Positions 48,316 through 57,214 of a DNA stretch of 64,000 bases are shown piece by piece. Location: the NCBI GenBank assembly GCA_027452205.1, contig DAIDGV010000024.1:466750-530749 (forward strand), written 5' to 3'. This DNA comes from a candidate division FCPU426 bacterium (GTDB lineage Bacteria > Oederibacteriota > Muellerivitia > Muellerivitales > Muellerivitaceae). Each line of letters begins with the position of its first letter. Position 1 is the first letter of the stretch. Below the pieces are notes generated by a model. That model made no database searches, had not been told where the DNA came from, and was given only the letters and a program-made list of their open reading frames with translations. Both the position numbers and the translations under genes were made by a program.

Positions 48316-50373
48316 TTAGGGCACCGTGACCTTGGAAAGTTGGATCGCCCGATCATAGGCTTGGCGCGATCCCTTCTCGTCGCCGAGGGCCCGCAGGCAA
48401 AAGCTCAGGTCATAGTCCAGATGGGCCGCAGGCAAAGAGTCGGCGGCTTTTCGATAATCGTCCGCGGCGGATCGATAATCCTTGTCGAAGACCGCGTAGA
48501 GCCCGGCCTTTTCCCAATAGACCGTCGTCAAAAAGGGGTCCCGGGGATAGCGGTCCCGAAGACTCGAGAAATAATCCGCGTAGGGGCTCCAAGTCCCGTT
48601 CAGGTTCTTGTTCTTCACTTTCATGTTCTCTTCCCGATAAACTTGGTCCGCGGCGATCCAATCCCGCAAGCGGTCCGGCCCGATCCGGTCCGTGGGAATG
48701 AGAAAAATACCGAACGGCTCCGGGCTAGGTCGGTCGGTCCTCAAGATGCGGAACTGGGTCCCGGGAAAGGTTTTCGTCAGGTAAGGCGCATAGTGGCTGT
48801 TGATGATCAACACAGCCCATTGGGGCTTGGCAGCGGAAAGGCGCGGGTCCTGCAGGGCGTCGAAAGAATAACAAGCCACGTTCAAGGTCTTATTGTCGTA
48901 GTCGGTGTTAAAGTCGGAAAAAAGATAGACCGGGCCGGTTCGGTCATCGAGAGTCTTCACCACCTGATAAGCGTCCGCGTAACTCAGGTTGCGCCACTGG
49001 CGTTCCATCGGCACCCGGTTAATGTCGCAATAAGGGCTGATGAAGTTGTAAAAATTGAGCGCCGCCAGGACGGATCCCAACGCCAAAAAAGGGACCCAAT
49101 CGCGGGGTTTTCCCAGGGCCGGTCCCAGGGACAAAGCACCCTCGGTACCCAGTAAGATCCAAAAGGGCAGCGACAGGGTAGCCCGGTGCAGTTCCACACT
49201 GGTCGTCAGGATGCCCGGCAGCAGACCCAGGAAAAGACCGGACAAGACCACCAGAAGGGTTCGCCCCGGCATTTTTTCCAGGGCTAGCACGAAACCCAGC
49301 AAGACCAGCGCGCCCAAGATGGGATCGAACATCCCGCCCCAGTTCGAACCGTAAGGAAAACTGGCAGCGCTCTCAAAGAAAAGACCACGCAGATACCCCA
49401 ACAACAAAATGAAAAAACCTTTCAATTGGAAAAGCCGGTCAATATAGCTCAACCCGCCTTGCCCCAGCCTTGCCCTGGCCAGTGGAAGGGTCGCGAGACC
49501 CATCGCTAATATGAAGATCCAAGGGTCCCAGAACCTTTCGGGCCGCCGACGGGCGAAAGCGAATATCGCCAAAAAGGTACCCAAGGCCACCACGCCCCAG
49601 TTCAAGTAAGAATAAAGGCCCAGGATATTGCAAAGTACCAAGGCGACTAGCCATAGGGGCCGGGTACGGTCGGCGGCGGCATAACGGCCCAAGCAGGCCA
49701 AGGCTAGCATCTCGAACCAAAGGGTGAAGACCTGGTGGGTCAGGAAATGCATCAAGGTGAATTCCCAAAAAGAGAAAGCGAACAACCAGGTGAAACAAAA
49801 GGCGGCCCAGCGGGGCAGGAAGGTCCGGGCAAAAAAGTAAGCGGAGAGGACCGTCGCCAAGGACAAAAGGGCGGTCCAGAGCCGCAGCGATAAAAGCGAG
49901 GGGGTGTCGACCCGGAAGAACAATCCGGTCAGCCAGATCATGAGGGGTTCCATCTTTCCCTCGGTCCATAAGAGGGTCCAATCCCAATGTTTGATCAGGG
50001 AGGTTGCGAGGACCGAATAGATCCCCTCGTCGCTGATGGGCCAAAAAGGCACGGACTCCAAACGAAAAAAGCGGGTGAACAAAACCACTGCCGCCAGCAA
50101 TAACCAAAGCCAAGCGGGTACCGAGGGCGTATCCCTATCCGCCCCGAGAAACAAAGCGGAAGGCGGGGGAAGGTGTTGTTTCCTTTTTTTCAAGGCCAGC
50201 CCGGCGGCTAGGGCCAAAGGAACCAAGACGCCCAAAATGCCGACCCAAAGTTGGGCGATCAAAGAAAGGGACCCGTAAGAAAGCAGGGACAAAGAGACCA
50301 GAAAGAGCGAAAAAAGCGCCCAAGGATGGAAAGAAAAGGGCGCGTTCCAGGAAAAGTCCGCTTGGGGGTTCAT
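48316..50373 (-). CDS. GT-C/ArnT-like membrane glycosyltransferase with C-terminal TPR-like domain, paralogue 1
   Basis: This 685-residue protein has about 10-12 transmembrane helices in its first 430 residues. Early loop acidic residues (FWPISDEGIYS at about 112-122) match the PMT/ArnT-type GT-C active-site loop, where an Asp/Glu binds the lipid-linked sugar. The soluble C-terminal part (about 460-685) ends in TPR-like helices (YWEKAGLYAVFDKDY, AADDYRKAADS). It is a paralogue of the gene at 52189: same length and the same motifs throughout (FWPISDEG, WRNLSYADAY against WRSVSDAEAY). The likely role is transfer of a sugar to lipid or protein at the outer face of the inner membrane. Confidence 0.75.
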   Translation of the reverse strand: MNPQADFSWNAPFSFHPWALFSLFLVSLSLLSYGSLSLIAQLWVGILGVLVPLALAAGLALKKRKQHLPPPSALFLGADRDTPSVPAWLWLLLAAVVLFTRFFRLESVPFWPISDEGIYSVLATSLIKHWDWTLLWTEGKMEPLMIWLTGLFFRVDTPSLLSLRLWTALLSLATVLSAYFFARTFLPRWAAFCFTWLFAFSFWEFTLMHFLTHQVFTLWFEMLALACLGRYAAADRTRPLWLVALVLCNILGLYSYLNWGVVALGTFLAIFAFARRRPERFWDPWIFILAMGLATLPLARARLGQGGLSYIDRLFQLKGFFILLLGYLRGLFFESAASFPYGSNWGGMFDPILGALVLLGFVLALEKMPGRTLLVVLSGLFLGLLPGILTTSVELHRATLSLPFWILLGTEGALSLGPALGKPRDWVPFLALGSVLAALNFYNFISPYCDINRVPMERQWRNLSYADAYQVVKTLDDRTGPVYLFSDFNTDYDNKTLNVACYSFDALQDPRLSAAKPQWAVLIINSHYAPYLTKTFPGTQFRILRTDRPSPEPFGIFLIPTDRIGPDRLRDWIAADQVYREENMKVKNKNLNGTWSPYADYFSSLRDRYPRDPFLTTVYWEKAGLYAVFDKDYRSAADDYRKAADSLPAAHLDYDLSFCLRALGDEKGSRQAYDRAIQLSKVTVP

Positions 50374-50438
50374 GGGCGGATTTTAACATGGAAAGGCTTG
50401 TCGGACCTACGCGGCTTTTTTTGTTTCCGGCCATCTTG

Positions 50439-50576
50439 AGCCACAAAGGGCACCAAGTTCACTCAGAACGACCGCGCAAAGTAAAGATCCCAGGGCAACC
50501 GTTGTTTGGGATCAAAACCAAAGGTCCTTAAAAACTTTGTGGGTTTTCTTGGCGCCCTTTGCGTCCTTGGTGGTTT
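50439..50576. repeat. CCACAAAGGGCACCAAG...CTTGGCGCCCTTTG palindromic repeat
   Basis: CCACAAAGGGCACCAAG at the left and CTTGGCGCCCTTTGCGTCC with TTGGTGG at the right form inverted arms around about 95 bp. This type of intergenic repeat is common in environmental genomes. It fills the gap between the first GT-C gene and the ABC permease gene. Confidence 0.65.
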
Positions 50577-50585
50577 AGGACCTTT

Positions 50586-51329
50586 TTAAATTTGGATCTT
50601 CGAAAAAAGCCAGCTGCCTAACCCTAAAAAGAAAGCGCAGAAGAAGCCCAGCACGATCAAGTCGGTCCCCATCCCGTAAAAGGCCGTCCCGCCAAAGGCC
50701 GCCCGCAGCCCGTCCACCCCGTAAGCCAAAGGATTGAACGAAGCCACCACGGCCAGCGCCGGTGAAACCCCGTTCAGCGGGAAGATGGCGCCCGAAAAGA
50801 AAAAGAGCGGCATGACCAAAAAGTTCATGATCAGCGGAAAGCTTTGCATGTCGTTCAATTGCGAGGCCAGGGCGGTGCCCAGGGCGGTGAAGAGCATCGC
50901 GATCAGGAACATGAAGACCAAGGCCAAAAGGATGGCGCCCCAGTGGGGGCGGAAGCCGAAACAAACGGAAATGACCATTACAATGACGCCCTGGCACATG
51001 GCCACGGTGGCGCCGCCCAGGGTGCGGCCGATCATGATGCTGAAGCGCGACACCGGCGCGACCAGGGTCTCTTTCAAGAAACCGAACTGCCGGTCCCAGA
51101 TCACCTCGATGCCCGCGAAGACGGCGGTAAAAAGCACCGCCATGGCGATGACGCCGGGGGCGAGGAACTGGATGTAATCACCGCCGCCGGCCTTTTGGTA
51201 GATGGGGCCAAAGCCGAAGCCGATGGCCAATAAAAAGATCAGCGGCTGGCCCAGCGAGCCGACCATGCGGGCCCGGGAGCGCACATACCGTTTCAACTGG
51301 CGAAGCCACATGATATAGATGGGTCCCAT
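50586..51329 (-). CDS. ABC-2 type exporter permease (DrrB-like)
   Basis: The start at ATG 51329, two bases after the stop of the ATPase gene, gives 247 residues; longer readings lie inside the ATPase gene. Six membrane helices are expected. The ABC-2 signature is visible in FLKETLVAPVSRFSIMIGRTL and LVMPLFFFSGAIFPL, followed by NPLAYGVDGLR. With the upstream ATPase it forms an exporter for a lipid, drug or polysaccharide; flanking by two GT-C genes makes a glycolipid or glycan plausible, as inference only. Confidence 0.88.
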   Translation of the reverse strand: MGPIYIMWLRQLKRYVRSRARMVGSLGQPLIFLLAIGFGFGPIYQKAGGGDYIQFLAPGVIAMAVLFTAVFAGIEVIWDRQFGFLKETLVAPVSRFSIMIGRTLGGATVAMCQGVIVMVISVCFGFRPHWGAILLALVFMFLIAMLFTALGTALASQLNDMQSFPLIMNFLVMPLFFFSGAIFPLNGVSPALAVVASFNPLAYGVDGLRAAFGGTAFYGMGTDLIVLGFFCAFFLGLGSWLFSKIQI

Positions 51330-51331
51330 GG

Positions 51332-52129
51332 TCAGCGCCTCCACATTTTTTTCATCATGCGCATGCCCTCGATACCCGAGGCGTCCTCGTCCCGCAGGCC
51401 GTGGCCGGTCAGCTTGATAAAAGCCTCCTCCAGGGTCTTCGTCCGGGCCTTCTTCTTCAGCGAGGCGGGCGTGCCCTGGGCGATGATCTTGCCCCGGTCG
51501 ATGATCGTCACCTCGTCCGCCACCCGGTCGGCCTCTTCCATATAGTGGGTGCTGAAGAAGACGGTGATCTTCTCTTTCTGGTTCAAGTCCAAAATATAGT
51601 TCCAAATGTGGTTGCGGGTCTGGGGGTCCAGCCCCACGGTGGGTTCGTCCAAGAAGAGGATCTGCGGGTGATGCAAGATGCCCCGGGCGATCTCCAACCG
51701 GCGCTTCATGCCGCCGGAGAACTGTTTCACCAGGTCGTCCTTGCGGTCCCAAAGCTCGATCATCCTGAGCAGTTCCTCGATGCGGGCCTTGCGCACCGCG
51801 GGAGGCACTTTGTAAAGAACGCCGTGAAATTCCATGTTCTCATAGGCGGTCAGCTCATCGTCCAGGCTGGGGTCCTGAAAGACAATGCCGAAGCTTTCGC
51901 GAACTTCCCTGGCGTTCTTCACCGCGTCCTTGCCATCCACCGTAATTTGCCCGCTGGTGGGCTGTAAAAGGGTGGTGAGCATCTTGATGGAAGTGGTCTT
52001 ACCCGCGCCATTGGGCCCGAGAAAACCGAAGACTTGCCCGCGCTGGGTGTTGAAGGACAGGCCGTTGACGGCGGTAAAGGAGCCGAACTTTTTGGTAAGG
52101 TTCTTCACCTCAATAATATTATTTTTCAT
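51332..52129 (-). CDS. ABC-2 exporter ATP-binding protein (DrrA-like)
   Basis: This 265-residue ATPase has Walker A GPNGAGKTT (residues about 38-46), signature QFSGGMKRRLEIARG, Walker B ILFLDEPTVGLDP and switch His in FFSTHYMEEADR. The C-terminal tail (KKKARTKTLEEAFIKLTG) is the DrrA-type extension. It is translationally linked to the permease gene with a two-base gap. Together they drive export powered by ATP. Confidence 0.93.
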   Translation of the reverse strand: MKNNIIEVKNLTKKFGSFTAVNGLSFNTQRGQVFGFLGPNGAGKTTSIKMLTTLLQPTSGQITVDGKDAVKNAREVRESFGIVFQDPSLDDELTAYENMEFHGVLYKVPPAVRKARIEELLRMIELWDRKDDLVKQFSGGMKRRLEIARGILHHPQILFLDEPTVGLDPQTRNHIWNYILDLNQKEKITVFFSTHYMEEADRVADEVTIIDRGKIIAQGTPASLKKKARTKTLEEAFIKLTGHGLRDEDASGIEGMRMMKKMWRR

Positions 52130-52188
52130 GGGCTATTTAACACAAAGGCGGGGGGTGAAACCAAGCGGATCAGGATGAAAGGCGGCCT

Positions 52189-54246
52189 TCAAGGGAAGAC
52201 CAAGGGCCCGCCGGCGATGCGGACGGCCTTTTGAAAATTCTTTTCCGCTTCGGTCCGGTTCCCGGTCAATTTCCAACAAAAACCCAGGTCATAATAAAGA
52301 TGGGCGGCGGGATAACCCTTTTGTATAGCGATCCCATAGTCACGGATGGCGGAAGGGAAATCCCGGTCGAGGAAACAATAGAAGGCCCGTTTTTCCCAAT
52401 AGACGGATGTGAGAAAAGGATCCGATGGGAACCGGCCATCCAGGCCCGCGAAGCGGGCGCCGTAGCGGTCAAAGGGTTCGACCTTCAATTTATTTTTCAG
52501 GTCCAAATTAGAACGACGGTAAACGCGGTCCGCTTCTTTCCAATCGGCCAAGGTCGTTCGGGGGATCGAAGCGGTGGGGATCAAGAAAAGTCCGGGCGGC
52601 GGCGGCACCGGCTGGTCGTTGTGAAGGGGCCGCCATTGGGCGCCCGCGAAATGGCGGAGAAGATAAGGGGCATAATGGCCGTTCACTAACACCGCTGTCC
52701 ACTGGGGCTGGACCTGGGCCAAGGCGGGGTCCTGCAGAGGGTCGAATGAATAGCAAGCGGCTTGAAGGACGCCGTCCTCGCCCAAACCGAACTGGGAAAA
52801 GACATAGACCGGGCCGGTGTGCCGGCTAAGATCTTGGAGGATCCCGTAAGCCTCGGCGTCCGACACCGAACGCCATTGGCGATTTGAAGGAACGCGTGAA
52901 AGGTCGTCGTAGTTGAAGATGAAATTAAAACCGTTCAAGCCCAATAGGGCTAAAGCCAAGAGCGCCGGAACGGGCCAAGAAGTCCTCGAAAGCCCCTTCG
53001 CCAGGCCGGGACAAAGGGAAATGACACCCCATAGGGCCAGCAAGATCCAAAAAGGAAGCGAGGGGGTCACGCGGTGCAATTCGGTGTCATAGGTGACGAC
53101 CCCGGGCAGCAACGAAAGGGCTAATCCGAAACCCAAGAGCGTCAACGCGCTCCGGCTTAGGTTTTTGAGGGCGAAGAGCGCCCCTAAAAAGATCAGCGAT
53201 CCGGTGAGAGGATCGAACATGCCGCCCCAGTTGGGCCCAAAGGGAAAGCTGGGCAAGCCCCGCCAAAAAAGCCCGGCAAGATACGAAAAGAGCGTGAAGG
53301 GCGAAAAAGAAAAGGCGGAATGCACATAGTCCAAATTACCCGGATGCAAACGCGCCCAGGCCCAAGGTAAGGCCAAAGCCAGGGAAAGGGCCAGGAAGAA
53401 CGAAAAGGAAGGCAGAGAACGGCGCAGCCGCGATCCCAACACGAGCGCGATGAAAAGCCAAACCACCCCCCAGTTCACATAAGTATAAAAACCCAGCCCG
53501 GCCACGAGGGTCAGGCCCATGAGCCAGGGCCAGCGCCGGTCCGCCGGGGCTTGAAGTGTTTTTGCCAACAAGCCGAGGGCGGCAAATTGAAAAAGACAAA
53601 CCAATATTTCCGGCGCGCAGAGGCGCATGAAAGAGAATTGCCAAAAAGAAAAGGCGAAGATCCAGGTGAAAGCGAAAGCGGCCCGGGGGGCGAGATAAAG
53701 CCGCGCGGCCTTGGCGCAGATAAGCACCGTGGCCAAAGAGATCAAAGCGGGAAAAAGCCGGATCGAAAGGTAAGAGGGGGAGAGCAGTTTAAAGAAGCCG
53801 CCTAAACCCCAGATCAATAGGGGTTCGAACCGCACCTCACCCCATAAAAGCGTCCAGTTCCATTTTTTCAGCAGGCCGAGGGCCAATTCGGAAAAGGTCC
53901 CCTCGTCGGAGATCGGCCAGAAGGGCAGGGAGGTCAGCCGGTAAAAGCGGGTGAACAGCAGGACCGCCGCGAAAAGGATCCACGCAATCGGGGGGATGGG
54001 CGCGCCTTCGGCCGGCGCTCTCTCAGGCTGGAGGTTCAAGGGTGTTCGGGCAGGGTCGCTTAAAATGATACCGGCGGCCAGAAGAAATGGCAGTAAAAGG
54101 CCGAAGGTCGCTATCCAAACCTGAGTTATCAGGGAGAAGTGAAAATAAGAAAGGAGCGTGTTGGAAAGTAGAAAAGGCACGAAGAAAAACCAAGGACGAT
54201 AGACCAGGGCTCGGTCCAAAGCCGAAGAAGGGGAAGATCCGCTCAT
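52189..54246 (-). CDS. GT-C/ArnT-like membrane glycosyltransferase with C-terminal TPR-like domain, paralogue 2
   Basis: This protein is exactly as long (685 residues) as the paralogue at 48316. The shared features are FWPISDEGTFS in the first periplasmic loop, about 10-12 membrane helices, WRSVSDAEAYGILQDLSRHTGPVYVF-type sequence at the start of the soluble part, APYLLRHF, and a C-terminal helical repeat ending KNFQKAVRIAG. It is read in the same direction as the ABC exporter pair, which lies between the two paralogues. It is presumably a lipid-sugar-dependent glycosyltransferase; donor and acceptor are unknown. Confidence 0.75.
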   Translation of the reverse strand: MSGSSPSSALDRALVYRPWFFFVPFLLSNTLLSYFHFSLITQVWIATFGLLLPFLLAAGIILSDPARTPLNLQPERAPAEGAPIPPIAWILFAAVLLFTRFYRLTSLPFWPISDEGTFSELALGLLKKWNWTLLWGEVRFEPLLIWGLGGFFKLLSPSYLSIRLFPALISLATVLICAKAARLYLAPRAAFAFTWIFAFSFWQFSFMRLCAPEILVCLFQFAALGLLAKTLQAPADRRWPWLMGLTLVAGLGFYTYVNWGVVWLFIALVLGSRLRRSLPSFSFFLALSLALALPWAWARLHPGNLDYVHSAFSFSPFTLFSYLAGLFWRGLPSFPFGPNWGGMFDPLTGSLIFLGALFALKNLSRSALTLLGFGLALSLLPGVVTYDTELHRVTPSLPFWILLALWGVISLCPGLAKGLSRTSWPVPALLALALLGLNGFNFIFNYDDLSRVPSNRQWRSVSDAEAYGILQDLSRHTGPVYVFSQFGLGEDGVLQAACYSFDPLQDPALAQVQPQWTAVLVNGHYAPYLLRHFAGAQWRPLHNDQPVPPPPGLFLIPTASIPRTTLADWKEADRVYRRSNLDLKNKLKVEPFDRYGARFAGLDGRFPSDPFLTSVYWEKRAFYCFLDRDFPSAIRDYGIAIQKGYPAAHLYYDLGFCWKLTGNRTEAEKNFQKAVRIAGGPLVFP

Positions 54247-54274
54247 AGGGTGATTCTAACAGGCTCCGCGGGTG

Positions 54275-55870
54275 TCAGGCCATGTCCAACAGTTGATGGT
54301 TGGGGCACTTCTTTAAGGTGTATTCCTTGTCCCAGCTCGTGCGGAAAAGGATGACCGGGCGGCCCTGCTTGTCCTTGGTCTTCAAGACCTGCACCGGCGG
54401 GTCAAAAGCATCCACGTCGCCCACCAGCCAGGCGCTGCATTGAAAGGGCAGGGTTTCCAACACCGTCTCCACGCCATACTCGGCCTTCAGGCGGTATTGC
54501 AATACATCGAACTGCAAACGGCCTACCGCGGCCACGAAAAAGTCCAACCCGTCCCAGCTGTAAAGCATCTGCACGGTGCCCTCGGCGGTCATTTGCTCCA
54601 CGCCCTTGTCGAAGGGTTTGCGCTTTTCCACGTTCTTGGGGCGGATGCGCGCGAAAATTTCAGGCTGGAAGGACGGCAGGGGCTTGAAGTTGAATCCCCC
54701 TTTTAATGAGATCGTGTCGCCAATGGCGAAAACGCCGGGGTTGATGACGCCCACAATGTCGCCGGGATAAGCGTAGAAAAGGGTGTTGCGGTCCGCGGCC
54801 AGCATGGTGTGGGGCTGGCTCAGGCGCAGGTCCTTGCCCAGGCGGTGGTTCTTCACCACCACGTCGCGCTCAAAGCGGCCCGAGCAGACGCGCATGAAGG
54901 CGGTGGAGTCTCGGTGCTTGGGGTTCATGTTGGCCTGCAGTTTAAAGATGTAAGCGCTGAAGTCGTTCTCGATCGGGTCGATCATGATCTCGCCGTTGGG
55001 CGTATCCGCCGGGCGGGGGCCGGGCGGCGGGGCCATTTCGACAAAGGCGTCAAAGAAGGGTTCCACGCCAAAGTTGGTCAGGGCGGAGGCGAAAAAGACC
55101 GGGGTCACTTTGCCTTTTAAGAATTGCTCGCGGTCAAAGGGGTTGCCGGCCACCTCCAGCAGTTCCATATCGTGGCGCAGTTTGTCCCACAGCTCCTCAC
55201 TGATCAGGGTCTTGGCCTCGGGGCTGTCCAGGGGCACTTTTTCCACGGCGGCCTTGGCGGCGCCGCCCACGGATTTTTTCGAGAAGAGGATCAACTGCTT
55301 GCTCGCCCGTTCCACCACGCCCACAAATTCGCGGCCCGATCCCACCGGCCAATTGATGGCCGCGCTATGGATGCCTAACACGTTCTCCACTTCTTCCATC
55401 AGTTCCAGCGGGTCCCGGCCGGGTAAGTCCATCTTGTTGATGAAGGTCATCACGGGGATGCCCCGCAAGCGGCAAACCTCGAACAGTTTGCGGGTCTGGG
55501 TTTCCACGCCCTTGGCCGCGTCGATCACCATGATGGCGCAGTCGGCGGCAGTCAGCGTCCGGTAGGTATCCTCACTGAAGTCTTGATGGCCCGGGGTGTC
55601 CAGCACGTTGATGATGGCGTTCTTATAGGGGAACTGCATGGCCGAGGCGGTGATGGAGATACCGCGTTCCTGCTCCATGCCCATCCAGTCCGAAACGGCC
55701 ACTTTGCCGCCCTTGCGGCCCCGCACCATACCGGCGGTCTGGATCATGCCCGAATAGAGCAGCAGTTTTTCCGTGAGCGTGGTCTTACCCGCGTCGGGGT
55801 GGGAAATAATGGCGAAAGTGCGGCGTTTCGCCACGGCGTTCTTGATCTCGGTTTTGATGGCTGGGTCCAT
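54275..55870 (-). CDS. prfC: Peptide chain release factor 3
   Basis: The ATG at 55870 has better ribosome-site spacing (AAAGG nine bases upstream) than the in-frame TTG two codons earlier, giving 531 residues. The GTPase motifs are G1 SHPDAGKTTLTE, the RF3-type stretch VRGRKGGKVAVSDWM, G3 LDTPGHQDFSEDTYR and G4 FINKMDLPGRDP. Domains II-III follow, with LFYAYPGDIVGVINPGVF and GRLQFDVLQYRLKAEYGVE. RF3 removes RF1/RF2 from the ribosome after termination. It is monocistronic. Confidence 0.95.
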   Translation of the reverse strand: MDPAIKTEIKNAVAKRRTFAIISHPDAGKTTLTEKLLLYSGMIQTAGMVRGRKGGKVAVSDWMGMEQERGISITASAMQFPYKNAIINVLDTPGHQDFSEDTYRTLTAADCAIMVIDAAKGVETQTRKLFEVCRLRGIPVMTFINKMDLPGRDPLELMEEVENVLGIHSAAINWPVGSGREFVGVVERASKQLILFSKKSVGGAAKAAVEKVPLDSPEAKTLISEELWDKLRHDMELLEVAGNPFDREQFLKGKVTPVFFASALTNFGVEPFFDAFVEMAPPPGPRPADTPNGEIMIDPIENDFSAYIFKLQANMNPKHRDSTAFMRVCSGRFERDVVVKNHRLGKDLRLSQPHTMLAADRNTLFYAYPGDIVGVINPGVFAIGDTISLKGGFNFKPLPSFQPEIFARIRPKNVEKRKPFDKGVEQMTAEGTVQMLYSWDGLDFFVAAVGRLQFDVLQYRLKAEYGVETVLETLPFQCSAWLVGDVDAFDPPVQVLKTKDKQGRPVILFRTSWDKEYTLKKCPNHQLLDMA

Positions 55871-56064
55871 ACCCAATAACCTTTAATTCGTCGCGCGGCA
55901 ACCGCGCGGTAAAAACGAAGTTGGTATTGTGCCGATCTCATTTAAATAGCTACAAAAGAGGGATCGGTACATAAGGGCGGCATTTTAGACGGAATTGGGA
56001 AGGGGGACAAGGAACAAGGGATTTAAGTCTTATCGATATCGTCAAACGGACTCACCAAAAAATC

Positions 56065-56104
56065 TTGAAATCCCCTCCAAATTAAATAGTATACGCATGT
56101 ATAC
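56065..56104 (+). promoter_or_regulatory. Promoter with GTATAC inverted-repeat operator
   Basis: TTGAAA (56065-56070) and TAGTAT (56087-56092) have 16-bp spacing. The repeat GTATAC-GCAT-GTATAC (56089-56104) overlaps the -10 region, as expected for an autoregulated toxin-antitoxin unit. Confidence 0.45.
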
Positions 56105-56128
56105 ATATGATCTTAGGAGTGTTGATCG

Positions 56129-56440
56129 TTGACCCGAAAACTGTATGAAGAATTCATCAAAACGAATCCTTGGCCGGTCGAATTTGAAGATTCGATTCGA
56201 GCCAAAGTTACGGCCTATTACGAAAAACATCCAATGGTGGTGGGCGTTCTAGAAAAGGTCGTATCCAAACTTGAAACCTTTCCTCCGGATGAGAATTATT
56301 TTGTAAACCCCAGACCCTCGCTTCACGATATGCGTATCTGGCTCACCGTCAGTGAAGGTCGGTTGCGCTTTATGTTAAAAGTCGAATACCGCCTTGAGCA
56401 AAAGATCTGCTTTATTGTTGAGTTTATGCCGAAGTCTTAA
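56129..56440 (+). CDS. Small protein of a toxin-antitoxin-like pair
   Basis: This 103-residue protein starts at TTG 56129 with TAGGAGT upstream. The layout, an N-terminal helix pair, then a beta-rich half with MRIWLTVSEGRLRFMLKVEY and KICFIVEFMPKS, resembles RelE/ParE-type toxins in size and order. No clear catalytic signature is visible. A repeat-type operator overlaps the promoter, and a likely DNA-binding partner gene follows after 71 bases with its own operator. I treat the toxin role as a hypothesis. Confidence 0.45.
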   Translation: MTRKLYEEFIKTNPWPVEFEDSIRAKVTAYYEKHPMVVGVLEKVVSKLETFPPDENYFVNPRPSLHDMRIWLTVSEGRLRFMLKVEYRLEQKICFIVEFMPKS

Positions 56441-56476
56441 CCTTCGCCTTGACCCGTCATACGCCATGTAATACAA

Positions 56477-56491
56477 TTTGCATTGCAAATA
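56477..56491 (+). promoter_or_regulatory. ATTTGC-ATT-GCAAAT inverted repeat upstream of 56512
   Basis: This 6-bp inverted repeat with a 3-base spacer sits 20 bases before the start of the RHH-like gene and overlaps a TAATACAAT promoter-like stretch. It is a likely operator. Confidence 0.4.
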
Positions 56492-56511
56492 GTGGAAAGA
56501 GGAGGGCATCC

Positions 56512-56889
56512 ATGTCCAAGGCGATTGTTCATAAAATGCCGTTATTTTCCCATATCCAGATCGAGGAACAGAAAACCGTTCCGATCAATTTTCGTATCAC
56601 CCCCGGCCAAGAAAAACACTGGAAAGAAATGGCGAAAAAACTGGGCGTGAAGGACCTATCCAGCTTTATCCGGGGCGCGGTGGACTCCGCTATTTTCAAC
56701 TCACTTCGGGCGCAAGACCCTCAATGGCAGAAATTCATTGAGGCCATTCAACCTGCTGCCCAAAAGATCTTGGGACATGGGTTCTATGATGGCGGCGCAG
56801 AAGACATTGAGGCTGGCGGCCGTGACCGAAAGGGCGTGCCGGCAAAAGAGTTTTTGTCGGACTTGAAGCGGAAAACAGTTAAAAAGTGA
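56512..56889 (+). CDS. Ribbon-helix-helix-like protein, possible antitoxin
   Basis: The start at ATG 56512 with GAGGAGGG upstream gives 125 residues. The segment TVPINFRITPGQEKHWKEMA then DLSSFIRGAVDSAIF (about residues 20-65) fits a ribbon-helix-helix fold: strand, helix, turn, helix. The C-terminal half is acidic/basic mixed and flexible (GGAEDIEAGGRDRKG). It follows a small toxin-sized gene, and both have inverted-repeat operators. Confidence 0.5.
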   Translation: MSKAIVHKMPLFSHIQIEEQKTVPINFRITPGQEKHWKEMAKKLGVKDLSSFIRGAVDSAIFNSLRAQDPQWQKFIEAIQPAAQKILGHGFYDGGAEDIEAGGRDRKGVPAKEFLSDLKRKTVKK

Positions 56890-56907
56890 TCTAGTCGAGG
56901 GTTTAAG

Positions 56908-57144
56908 ATGAGCCGATCTAAAAGACATACCTCCATTCGCGGCATAGTTGCCGCGAGGTCAGAAAAATCAGACAAGCGTGTCGCGAACCGCACACTTCGC
57001 CACCGCAATAAAATAGTGGTCCAAAAATTAGGTGAAGAAGCGCAACCGTTGGTAATGAATGAAGTTATGACGACTTGGCAAATGAGTAAAGACGGAAAGT
57101 CTTATTTCGATCCGAGAAAATACCCTAAACAGATGAGAAAATAG
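56908..57144 (+). CDS. Small basic hypothetical protein
   Basis: This 78-residue lysine/arginine-rich protein begins MSRSKRHTSIRGIVAA and contains SEKSDKRVANRTLRHRNK. Similar short sequences starting MSRSRK with SEKxDKRxANR are known to me as unannotated proteins in diverse bacteria. No function is known. It lies 18 bases after the RHH-like gene and may be co-transcribed. A terminator follows. Confidence 0.6.
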   Translation: MSRSKRHTSIRGIVAARSEKSDKRVANRTLRHRNKIVVQKLGEEAQPLVMNEVMTTWQMSKDGKSYFDPRKYPKQMRK

Positions 57145-57161
57145 TTCTTTAATAAAAGTTC

Positions 57162-57188
57162 AAAGGCCGCCTTCGGGCGGCCTTTTTT
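57162..57188 (+). terminator. Rho-independent terminator
   Basis: AAAGGCCGCC-TTCG-GGCGGCCTTTTTT, a UUCG-type tetraloop hairpin with a T-run. Confidence 0.93.
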
Positions 57189-57214
57189 GTTTTAACTACC
57201 GTGGCTCGGGATAC

